A stretch of 6,720 bases of DNA from Melioribacteraceae bacterium (GTDB taxonomy: Bacteria > Bacteroidota > Ignavibacteria > Ignavibacteriales > Melioribacteraceae), in NCBI GenBank assembly GCA_023230485.1, contig JALNXG010000114.1, positions 1-6,720 on the forward strand. Reading direction: 5' to 3'. Each line of letters starts with the position of its first letter. Positions within the stretch are counted from its first letter, which is position 1. This document shows positions 1-6,150 of this stretch, one piece after another. The position numbers and the translations under genes were made by a program. A model generated the notes under the pieces. That model was not told the DNA's origin and made no database searches. It saw only the letters and a program-made list of their open reading frames with translations.

Positions 1-50
1 GAGCCGAGAAACCCGGCTCCACCAGTAACGATTGAAACTTGCTTATTCAT
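1..50 (-). CDS. NAD-dependent nucleotide-sugar epimerase/dehydratase, N-terminal fragment
   Basis: Only the first 16 codons are present; the gene continues beyond the left edge. The reading starts MNKQVSIVTGGAGFLGS (the last residue is incomplete), which is the beta-1/alpha-1 nucleotide-binding turn (TGGAGFLG, GxxGxxG) of extended short-chain dehydrogenases such as UDP-glucuronate decarboxylase, UDP-glucose 4-epimerase or dTDP-glucose dehydratase. It should bind NAD(P) in the cytoplasm and modify a nucleotide sugar. Which sugar cannot be told from this fragment; FLG rather than FIG is frequent in UDP-xylose synthases, but this is weak evidence. The ATG lies 3 nt after the stop of the upstream Wzc-type gene, in the same frame (TAG CTG ATG). 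No clear Shine-Dalgarno motif precedes it, so translation probably depends on ribosomes finishing the upstream gene. Its position behind a capsule-export kinase supports a role in polysaccharide precursor supply. Confidence 0.8.
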   Translation of the reverse strand, partial: MNKQVSIVTGGAGFLG

Positions 51-53
51 CAG

Positions 54-2336
54 CTATGCTTTAACACGTGATTTCTTATTGCCATCAGCCGGACGTGAAT
101 AATAGTAATAATACTTATAGTAAGAAGAATAACCGCTCTTGTAAGAGAAATTATTAAGTACAGTACCGATGAACGAATTTTGTTCGTGATTAAGCATTGA
201 AACTGCTTTTTCCATTAATTCCACTTCGGTTTGATTAGCAGATACAACAAGTATCGAAGCATCTACGAATCGAGAAATGATTTCAGAATCTGTAACGGCA
301 ATTAATGGCGGTGAATCGATGATTATATAATCGTACAATTCTTTTATTTTATCCAAAAATTCTTCCATTTGTGTAGAACCGAGAATTTCAGAAGGGTTAG
401 GAGGAATTGTACCGGAAGTAATATAATCCATATTATTTACGGTAGTATGACGAACGATTTCATCATATTCAGCCTGCCCGAAGAAATAATCGGTTAAACC
501 GGGGAATCGTTTCTGTCCAAAAATCGTATGAACACGCGGTTTTCTTAAATCGCAATCGATAAGTAAAGTTTTAAAATTAGCTTGAGCAAAACTGCCGGCT
601 AAATTCACTGATACGGTAGTTTTTCCCTCACTGGATGTTGATGAAGTAACCAATATTGTTCTAAGCGGTTTTTCGCCAATCTTAGAGAATTTAATTCGTG
701 TTCTAAGAGCACGGAACGCCTCACTCACAGTAGAATCAGGTTTCTTAGCCACAATAAACTCGAACTCTTTCTTCTCATCCCCCACACCTTCGATTTGCGG
801 AATCCAAGCAAGAATATTGATATTACGATTTGAGATATCTTCAGGAGTTTTGATAGTATTATCAAAATAATTTCTAAGGAATGAATAACCGAGACCGAGA
901 CCGGCACCAAGAACAAATCCGACAATAATTATAAGCATTCTATTTGGTTTAGCAGGTGAAGTAGGGATCAAACCTGCATCGATAATTATTACGTTGCCCG
1001 GAGTTGACTGCTCATTTATTAATGCTTCTTGATATTTTTCTTCTACTACTAAATAAAGTTTTTCATAAGCAGATTGTTCTCTTTTTAAGCGGGCTAAATC
1101 GATAGAGCTTGTAGGGAGTTCCGACATTTTTCTATCATAATCATTCACGATTTCGCCTAATCTTTTATAAGAAGCTGATAAACCTTGAGTTTTAATTTCA
1201 GCATCCAATACCTGCTGAGTAAGAGCCTTAATTTCATCAGGACTTGAGGCGAGAATACCGGCTTGATAGACAGATAATTGCGAATTTAATTTATCGGTAA
1301 GCTCACTAATACGTTGATCGTATTGAACAAGAACTTCGGTTTTCTTTTGTGTTGGAACTCCGCCTGCTAATGCACGGTCTTTCTGTCCTTTTAAGTCAGC
1401 AATCTGTTTTTGTAAATTTTGAATATATGGTTCGGATGCGAATCTCTCTACATAAGCTTTAATATCGGGGTCTTTACGAGCAAGTTCCTCTTTATACTGC
1501 TTCAATGTATTCTGGGAGATAGTCAATTCGATTTGAGTCGAATTTTTCTTTGAATCAAAATCGGCAGCTTGTTCTATCAAGGATGTAGCCTGCGCACCGA
1601 TTTCAACGATTCCCTTTTGCTCTTGATAATTACGGAGTGTTTCTTCAACTGCGGCAAGTTCATTTAATTTTTCTTCTCTTTGCTTAGCGAGAAATTCTTT
1701 TACCGATACTAATTGAGTACGGTTATATGATAAATTTATCAAACGATAAGCGTTTGCATAAACGTTTGCTATAAGTGCAGATTCAAATGGAGATTCTGAT
1801 TCAGCAGAAATTTCTACTATATCAAGACCCCTTTTCTGATCGATAGATACAGCATTCGAAAGGGATTTTACAATATCGTCGGTCGTCTTAAGTGATTTCT
1901 TTTCGTTTTTACTGAAAGCCGAATAACCTTCAAATATAATAGAGAATTTAGAATCTTCTTTTAAGTTATAAAAGCTATCCACAAGTGTATGAGTAACTCT
2001 TTCGCGAAGTGAATAGCTTTTTAGGATTTCAATTTCGTTGGCAATAAATCGATCACTTCCGAAATCTTGAAACTCAGGCATGATTGAGGAACTAAGGATA
2101 CTTCCTGATGGCTTCGAGATCTTAAGAGCGGTTGTCGATTTATAAATATTTGGAGCATTGATTGCGTAGATTATTGAAACAATTAGTCCGGTAACTGTAA
2201 TCAAAATTATCGGTACAAAATTTAATTTTATTAAATTAATATAATCACGGAGTGTATGAGAATCCTGTTCCAAATAATTGCTCCGCATCGGATTATTATT
2301 ACCGGCATTCGTATTATTATTGTTATTATTATTCAC
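54..2336 (-). CDS. Wzc-type polysaccharide co-polymerase with BY-kinase domain (tyrosine autokinase)
   Basis: This 760-residue inner-membrane protein is of the PCP-2a type, which controls chain length and export of capsule or exopolysaccharide and phosphorylates its own C-terminal tyrosines. An Asn-rich cytoplasmic leader (residues 2-15) precedes the Wzz-like domain with a first membrane helix at about 41-59. A long periplasmic region rich in Glu, Lys and Gln, probably coiled coil (about 205-440), ends in a GNVR-like segment. The SPAKPN motif (460-465) leads into helix 2 (about 467-486). The cytoplasmic kinase has an ExxRxxR motif (E539, R542, R545), Walker A ending SSEGKTT (K572), Walker A' LLIDCDLRKP (591-600) and Walker B IIIDSPP (671-677). 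The tail holds nine tyrosines between 732 and 746. Walker A lacks the proline common in the family; all catalytic positions are otherwise present. The GTG start is preferred because GAGGA lies 4 nt upstream; the ATG at codon 17 has no such motif. It follows the SLBB gene by 12 nt. No Wzb-like phosphatase is present in the window. Confidence 0.95.
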   Translation of the reverse strand: MNNNNNNNTNAGNNNPMRSNYLEQDSHTLRDYINLIKLNFVPIILITVTGLIVSIIYAINAPNIYKSTTALKISKPSGSILSSSIMPEFQDFGSDRFIANEIEILKSYSLRERVTHTLVDSFYNLKEDSKFSIIFEGYSAFSKNEKKSLKTTDDIVKSLSNAVSIDQKRGLDIVEISAESESPFESALIANVYANAYRLINLSYNRTQLVSVKEFLAKQREEKLNELAAVEETLRNYQEQKGIVEIGAQATSLIEQAADFDSKKNSTQIELTISQNTLKQYKEELARKDPDIKAYVERFASEPYIQNLQKQIADLKGQKDRALAGGVPTQKKTEVLVQYDQRISELTDKLNSQLSVYQAGILASSPDEIKALTQQVLDAEIKTQGLSASYKRLGEIVNDYDRKMSELPTSSIDLARLKREQSAYEKLYLVVEEKYQEALINEQSTPGNVIIIDAGLIPTSPAKPNRMLIIIVGFVLGAGLGLGYSFLRNYFDNTIKTPEDISNRNINILAWIPQIEGVGDEKKEFEFIVAKKPDSTVSEAFRALRTRIKFSKIGEKPLRTILVTSSTSSEGKTTVSVNLAGSFAQANFKTLLIDCDLRKPRVHTIFGQKRFPGLTDYFFGQAEYDEIVRHTTVNNMDYITSGTIPPNPSEILGSTQMEEFLDKIKELYDYIIIDSPPLIAVTDSEIISRFVDASILVVSANQTEVELMEKAVSMLNHEQNSFIGTVLNNFSYKSGYSSYYKYYYYYSRPADGNKKSRVKA
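2292..2333 (-). repeat. AAT/AAC trinucleotide repeat encoding an Asn-rich leader
   Basis: Directly after the GTG start come seven Asn codons in a row (AAT x3, AAC, AAT x3), then ACG AAT GCC GGT and a further AAT x3. This is a short, imperfect triplet microsatellite. Length changes by slippage would add or remove asparagines without shifting frame. The leader is on the cytoplasmic side, before the first membrane helix, and no known domain covers it. An AT-rich, unstructured start region may also help initiation at a GTG codon; that is inference. Confidence 0.85.
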
Positions 2337-2340
2337 ATAG

Positions 2341-2345
2341 TCCTC
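2341..2345 (-). promoter_or_regulatory. Ribosome binding site GAGGA for the Wzc-type gene
   Basis: On the minus strand the sequence reads GAGGA CTAT GTG, placing the motif 4 nt before the GTG start. An ATG overlaps this start (ATGTGA) but is followed at once by TGA, so it cannot begin the protein. This site decides the GTG over the ATG at codon 17. Confidence 0.65.
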
Positions 2346-2348
2346 GCA

Positions 2349-2864
2349 TTAATCTTTTAGAAAATTAAGAATAACAATCGTTAATGTAGAAAGTGTACTT
2401 ATAACAGATAACCAGAAACTGAAATCTTGACGGAAATAGTAGCGCGGTTCAATTGGTATTACAATAATATCGCCTGCTTCTAATTTAGGAACAATCTTTC
2501 TATCAGCTTGTAGTTCATCTTCCCACATTAAATCATTAAAATTAATTTTTATTAACTGTTGTTTACCTGTTTCATCAGTACGGTAAACGCGGACATCTTC
2601 GAGATTGGAGCTTTCTACCGGTCCACCCGTATATGAGATAAGGTCATTTATTGTTATATAATTAGGAACTGCATAGCGCCCGGGATATTTAACGGCACCC
2701 CAAACAGCAACTTTAATATTCACCACATCTTGATCCGAATAATCATAAAATCCACCATTGTAATTTCTTAGTGGATTATTCGAGCCAAGTGTATAATCTT
2801 CAATTTGTGAAAATATATGAGTAGAGGAAAAGAGGAATAGAACTATAATAAGAAATTTCTTCAT
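2349..2864 (-). CDS. Secreted SLBB-domain protein with C-terminal membrane helix (polysaccharide export partner)
   Basis: This 171-residue protein has a signal peptide (MKKFLIIVLFLFSSTHIFSQ, likely cut near residue 19). One SLBB-type beta-grasp domain covers about 49-138, recognised by VWGAVKYPGRYAV (54-66), TINDLISYTGGP (71-82) and the closing LEAGDIIVIP (128-137). A hydrophobic helix (about 149-168, rich in Leu, Ile, Val and Thr with W151) leads to a two-residue tail. SLBB domains occur in outer-membrane polysaccharide export (OPX/Wza) proteins, where they stack into periplasmic rings. The N-terminal polysaccharide export domain of Wza is not visible here, and the protein is about half the size of Wza. 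It lies 12 nt before the Wzc-type gene, so it most likely works with it as a periplasmic part of the export channel. The end helix could sit in the outer membrane, as in Wza, or in the inner membrane; sequence alone does not decide. GAGGG before the ATG serves as ribosome binding site. Confidence 0.85.
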   Translation of the reverse strand: MKKFLIIVLFLFSSTHIFSQIEDYTLGSNNPLRNYNGGFYDYSDQDVVNIKVAVWGAVKYPGRYAVPNYITINDLISYTGGPVESSNLEDVRVYRTDETGKQQLIKINFNDLMWEDELQADRKIVPKLEAGDIIVIPIEPRYYFRQDFSFWLSVISTLSTLTIVILNFLKD

Positions 2865-2887
2865 TGATTTGCCCTCAATAGAAATGA

Positions 2888-3754
2888 TTAGTTGTTAAGT
2901 TTAAGAGAAATATTCTTTGTAGAAAGAATACTTCCAATCAAGCTGTACAAAATACCCAAAAATAGGATCAAAGGATATAAAAAATATAAAATTTTATCAA
3001 ATTTAAAGCTTGTATAAAAATTAGTCAATAATAGATTCAATATAAATATTGTAGTAATAACAACCAGGGCCGATATGACGCCTATCACAATTGCATTAAT
3101 AATTATCGGCATTTTGATTGAAATTAGTTTAGAACCGATTAGTTTCATTATATCATAAATTTGATTTCTCGAATTGATATGAAGCAGACAATTAGAATAA
3201 ACGAGATAAACGGATAAAATTACAAATATAAAAGAGATAATATATATTATATTCTGTGCCGAACCAAGAACCGATAGAATTTTGGAGACCGTATCGTAAT
3301 CAAAAATTACTTCATCGACTTCCTTCATACTCTTGATAGCTGCGGTTAATTTATCTAGATCGGGTTTACCTCCGAATTCCGGTTTCACGAGCACTTTAAA
3401 TGAATTTGGAAGTGGATTCGATTCGAGTACCGAAGTGAAATCTTCCCCTGTCTCTTTAATAAATATTTTCTTTGCCGCTTCACTATCGATAAATGTAACT
3501 TTTTTTACGAGTTTGAATTCGGTAATTTCATCATGAGCCGAATCAATATCAGATTTTGTTAGACCCGGCTTAAGGAAAATTGATAGCTCTACTTGATTCT
3601 TAACTGATTGTTGCAACGAATTAGAAAAATAGATCATCAATGCAGAGATCGAAGTAAGTGATATGGCAGCGGCGACTGTAATAATTGTAACAATCGAACC
3701 GAGCGGAGTTCTTTTAAAAAGACGAAATGCTTCTGCAAAATAAAATAGTATCAT
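2888..3754 (-). CDS. ftsX: Cell division protein FtsX (permease-like)
   Basis: FtsX is an inner-membrane protein that pairs with the ATPase FtsE and, in studied bacteria, transmits its cycle to periplasmic peptidoglycan hydrolase activators during division. The 288 residues show the family layout: a short cytoplasmic start with an amphipathic stretch (FAEAFRLFKRTPLG), helix 1 (about 20-43), a periplasmic domain (about 44-165) containing the conserved NPLPNSFKV (113-121), helix 2 (about 167-188), the cytoplasmic loop SRNQIYDIMKLIGS (195-208), helix 3 (about 216-244) and helix 4 (about 256-277). Length is normal. The ATG lies 6 nt after the preceding lipoprotein stop, with AAGGA just upstream. 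FtsE is not in the window, so this is a split ftsE/ftsX arrangement. The next gene starts 23 nt downstream. Other MacB/FtsX-fold permeases are longer or lack this short periplasmic domain, so the call is firm. Confidence 0.93.
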   Translation of the reverse strand: MILFYFAEAFRLFKRTPLGSIVTIITVAAAISLTSISALMIYFSNSLQQSVKNQVELSIFLKPGLTKSDIDSAHDEITEFKLVKKVTFIDSEAAKKIFIKETGEDFTSVLESNPLPNSFKVLVKPEFGGKPDLDKLTAAIKSMKEVDEVIFDYDTVSKILSVLGSAQNIIYIISFIFVILSVYLVYSNCLLHINSRNQIYDIMKLIGSKLISIKMPIIINAIVIGVISALVVITTIFILNLLLTNFYTSFKFDKILYFLYPLILFLGILYSLIGSILSTKNISLKLNN

Positions 3755-3760
3755 AGTTCC

Positions 3761-4267
3761 TTAGAAATTAGATTCATCAATCCAGCGAAGGATTTCCCAT
3801 TTAGAATCTTGTTTTTTAAGTTCAAGATTAACCCTTCCATCAATATAGATAATATCGGTCGGATTAAAAGTAACAGTTAAATTAAAGCCCCTGATAATGC
3901 GTGTTGAATCATCGGTAATCGTAACGATATTATTCCAAATGAGATCAAGTCGTTGAGAATTTTGGAACATACCATAAGTAACTTTCATCTCCTCTTCTTT
4001 GCCCCAAGAGATATCTGCGCCGAGATCATAATCTCGATAAGTAAAATTAAATTTATCATTCAATAGCTGACTATAAATTAAAGTATCTTTGAATGCATAG
4101 GCGTATTGAAGATTTTTGAAAACGCCATCAATATTTTTTTGGTCAGAAATAATTCCATCGCCCGTAGATGGTGATCTATCCAATGCCGGTGCGAATGGAT
4201 TAGAGCATCCGAAACTCAATAGCAAAATTACGATAAAACCAGTTAATAATTTAATACAATCTCCCAC
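3761..4267 (-). CDS. Small lipoprotein, probably NTF2-like fold, second of a tandem pair
   Basis: From the GTG start this is a 168-residue protein with a hydrophobic signal (about 5-20) ending LLLSFGC, so C21 should be lipidated; the lipobox is not ideal because -3 is Ser. The mature part opens with a Pro/Ser/Asp linker (about 23-48), then FKNLQYAYAFKD (50-61), DKFNFTYRDYDL (71-82), an acidic EEE stretch near 91-93, beta-rich segments and KWEILRWID (156-164). This helix-then-sheet pattern with a final W-x-I strand resembles NTF2/SnoaL-like proteins; the fold is inferred and no function is known to me. It looks paralogous to the preceding lipoprotein. A longer reading from TTG at 4321 would overlap that gene by 71 nt and put about 26 charged residues before the signal. 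GTG has GGAG 8 nt upstream. An ATT at 4255-4253, with GGGAG 5 nt upstream, would give a textbook signal (KLLTGF...) and cannot be excluded. Confidence 0.72.
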   Translation of the reverse strand: MGDCIKLLTGFIVILLLSFGCSNPFAPALDRSPSTGDGIISDQKNIDGVFKNLQYAYAFKDTLIYSQLLNDKFNFTYRDYDLGADISWGKEEEMKVTYGMFQNSQRLDLIWNNIVTITDDSTRIIRGFNLTVTFNPTDIIYIDGRVNLELKKQDSKWEILRWIDESNF

Positions 4268-4820
4268 GTAAATCGCTCCACGAAGGTATATTATCTTTTT
4301 TAATATCTTGAATCTCAACAATTACCCATTGATTGCGGCTATCGAGTAATATTTTGAATAGTGCTGTACCGGAAAATTCATTCGGTAGTGCTGATTCAGC
4401 AGCTGTAAGTTTTATGTTATAATCATATTGATATACTGCGCTATCCCCTTGCGGTGTAGCAATTAGATTATTTAATTTAAGCGAAAGCGGGTTACTTTTA
4501 GTAGAAATATTAATAAGATTATTGAAATACTGTTTTTCAGCATCGAAGTTCCAATCCCTTAAAACAGGATATTGTGATTCACTATTAGAAGAAGGAATTA
4601 ATTTATAATCTCTTTTAAGGAATGCTTGATCGATAAAGCACGCCGAATAATTTTCTAATATTTTCTCTTCGAATGCGAACGAAAGGTTTTGAAATAAGAT
4701 TGCGGGAGTTGTGGCGACAGTAAATTTCGAGCCAATTAATTCAGGCTCTTCAGCATCCCTTGTTGTAACAAGATCGCAAGAGACTAATGCAAATATCATT
4801 ATTATAACAAATAGTTTCAT
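4251..4820 (-). CDS. Small lipoprotein, probably NTF2-like fold, first of a tandem pair
   Basis: This 189-residue protein has a short hydrophobic signal and the perfect lipobox LVSC (residues 12-15), so it should be exported and lipidated at C15. Residue +2 is Asp, which in enterobacteria keeps lipoproteins in the inner membrane; that rule may not hold in this lineage. After an acidic linker (22-30) the mature part shows LFQNLSFAFEEK (42-53), FLKRDYKL (67-74), DWNFDAEKQYFNNLIN (89-104), a beta-rich region, GTALFKILLDSRNQWVIVEI (151-170) and a short Asp/Lys/Trp tail. No enzyme motif is visible. The pattern matches the following lipoprotein at several spots, suggesting duplication. The ATG overlaps the methyltransferase stop (ATGA), a sign of translational coupling. 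The function is unknown; sitting before ftsX hints at an envelope role, which is inference. Confidence 0.85.
   Translation of the reverse strand: MKLFVIIMIFALVSCDLVTTRDAEEPELIGSKFTVATTPAILFQNLSFAFEEKILENYSACFIDQAFLKRDYKLIPSSNSESQYPVLRDWNFDAEKQYFNNLINISTKSNPLSLKLNNLIATPQGDSAVYQYDYNIKLTAAESALPNEFSGTALFKILLDSRNQWVIVEIQDIKKDNIPSWSDLRGRLY
4276..4279 (-). promoter_or_regulatory. Ribosome binding site GGAG for the second lipoprotein
   Basis: GGAG lies inside the end of the first lipoprotein gene, 8 nt before the GTG at 4267-4265. It supports GTG as the start. A second purine motif (GGGAG at 4265-4261) would suit the alternative ATT start. Confidence 0.45.
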
Positions 4821-5554
4821 CGCTTCTTCATAAAAATAATTATTCGTTCAGAATTCTCTTCATTAAAGGGCGAACCTTTATAATCGCCATAAACATCAGT
4901 GATATTATAACCTAACGAATTGAATTTATCAATAAGAAAATCATGATCGTACAAAGCAACAGATTCTAAAAAAGAGAGAGTTTGATTATTGGCAGTTACA
5001 TCGATGTTTTTTATTACTCGATTATCTTGAGTTATACGAGTTTCTTTTACCAGAAATCCATCAACATTCTTTTCTGAATATGGGATTACATTCTTCTTTA
5101 TATATGACGAATTAAAATAATCGAAGACTAGAACTCCATTTTCATCAATAAAATCAAGGGCATTTTGGAAGAAAAGAAAATTCTCTTTCTCGGTATTGAA
5201 ATAGCCGAAGCTCGTAAAGAGGTTAAAAATTAAACTGAACTTCCTTTTGAAATATGTAGAACGGATATCGGAATTAATAAGGAAATGATTTTTATTAAAG
5301 TGATGATTATCTGCAAGAGCCAAATTTAATAGTACTAAACTAAGATCGAAACCGACTACATTAAAATCATATCCTGCGAATATTTTAGAATATCTGCCTG
5401 CTCCGCAGGCAGCATCTAAAATATAATCATCTTTTTTTAATTCAACTTTTGATAAGATTAATTCGGAGAGAAGTTTTGCATCTGAATCGTTGCGATGCGC
5501 ATAAACAGTTGTATAAAATTCAGACGAGAACCAATCTTTATACCACTCGTTCAT
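4817..5554 (-). CDS. Class I SAM-dependent methyltransferase
   Basis: The 245-residue cytoplasmic protein shows a Rossmann-type methyltransferase core. Motif I is ILDAACGAGRYSKIF (residues 45-59, D47 and the GxG turn), followed by the acidic end of strand 2 at VVGFD (66-70), a probable motif II region at NSDIRS (94-99) and LIFNLFTSFGYF (108-119) as strand 4. The C-terminal half (LVFDYFNSSYI, then a beta-rich part) fits substrate recognition. The N-terminus (MNEWYKDWFSSEFYTTVYAHR) is rich in aromatic residues and looks like a lid; similar starts are seen in small methyltransferases of this lineage. The methyl acceptor cannot be deduced. The gene overlaps the recR stop by one base (TAATG) and the next lipoprotein start by four (ATGA), so it is translated as part of the operon. 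No signal peptide or membrane helix is present. Confidence 0.88.
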   Translation of the reverse strand: MNEWYKDWFSSEFYTTVYAHRNDSDAKLLSELILSKVELKKDDYILDAACGAGRYSKIFAGYDFNVVGFDLSLVLLNLALADNHHFNKNHFLINSDIRSTYFKRKFSLIFNLFTSFGYFNTEKENFLFFQNALDFIDENGVLVFDYFNSSYIKKNVIPYSEKNVDGFLVKETRITQDNRVIKNIDVTANNQTLSFLESVALYDHDFLIDKFNSLGYNITDVYGDYKGSPFNEENSERIIIFMKKR

Positions 5555-6150
5555 TAGACTGAGATTCTTCCCAAGAATGCACGTCCGATTGTGGCTTCAT
5601 CTGCGTATTCAAGATTACTACCAATCGGAAGACCTCTTGCAATTCGAGTGAGTTTTATTTCATAAGGTGCGATGAGCTTAGCAAGGAATAAAGAAGTGGA
5701 ATCTCCTTCAGCATCGGGATTAAGGGCAAGAACAATCTCTTTAATTCCCCCATCTTTAATTCTCCCAATTAATTCGGCAATCTTAAGAGTTTCGGGACCG
5801 ACACCATCGAGCGGATTTAGCACTCCGCCCAATACATGATATAGCCCGCTATATTCATTTGTTTTTTCAATTGCAATGATATCGCTAGCTTCTTCGACAA
5901 CGCAAATAATAGATTTATCTCGTTTCGGGTTGGCGCAGATCGTGCATATTTCTTCGGTAGCGAGATTAAAACAATTTGCACAGAAATGAATTTTTTCTTT
6001 AACGTCAATCATTGCCGAAGTCAGCCGATCAATATATTCTCTATCGCTTTTAAGCATATAAAGAGCAAGCCGCTGTGCGGTCTTCTTACCGATAGAAGGA
6101 AGTTTATTCAATTCATCAATTAGTATTTGTATTGGTTCAGCAATTTGCAT
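5554..6150 (-). CDS. recR: Recombination mediator protein RecR
   Basis: RecR works with RecO (and RecF) to load RecA onto SSB-coated single-stranded DNA at gaps. The 198 residues have the full family layout and usual length: helix-hairpin-helix LPSIGKKTAQRLA (17-29), a four-cysteine zinc site (C57, C60, C69, C72), a TOPRIM domain beginning IICVVEEASD (81-90, E86) with NPDAEGDSTS (144-153), and the C-terminal ARGLPIGSNLEYADEATIGR (171-190). The NPDAEGD and GSN positions differ a little from the commoner NPTVEGE and GGD, within family variation. It is joined to ybaB by a 1-nt TAATG overlap, the classic ybaB-recR pair. The likely SD (GGGA, 6159-6156) partly overlaps a small hairpin, suggesting coupling to ybaB translation. 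The expected upstream dnaX is absent from the window. Confidence 0.97.
   Translation of the reverse strand: MQIAEPIQILIDELNKLPSIGKKTAQRLALYMLKSDREYIDRLTSAMIDVKEKIHFCANCFNLATEEICTICANPKRDKSIICVVEEASDIIAIEKTNEYSGLYHVLGGVLNPLDGVGPETLKIAELIGRIKDGGIKEIVLALNPDAEGDSTSLFLAKLIAPYEIKLTRIARGLPIGSNLEYADEATIGRAFLGRISV

Noticed and set aside
1..19. Inverted repeat GAGCCG/CGGCTC with a 7-nt loop
   Set aside because: It lies in codons for the conserved GAGFLGS turn of the epimerase and has no T-run; probably coding coincidence, not a terminator.
725..925. 66-codon minus-strand open frame inside the Wzc-type gene
   Set aside because: It lies in another frame of a clearly coding region, has low-complexity Leu/Ile/Ser content and no recognisable domain.
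3333..3536. 67-codon plus-strand open frame opposite ftsX
   Set aside because: It is antisense to the conserved FtsX periplasmic domain, with no SD-led start or family resemblance; a shadow frame.
4268..4321. Longer N-terminus for the second lipoprotein starting at TTG 4321
   Set aside because: It adds a basic stretch before the lipoprotein signal, overlaps the first lipoprotein by 71 nt, and a GTG with a well-spaced GGAG exists further in.
5817..6008. 63-codon minus-strand open frame inside recR
   Set aside because: It is out of frame with the RecR zinc-finger and TOPRIM coding sequence and has no features of its own.
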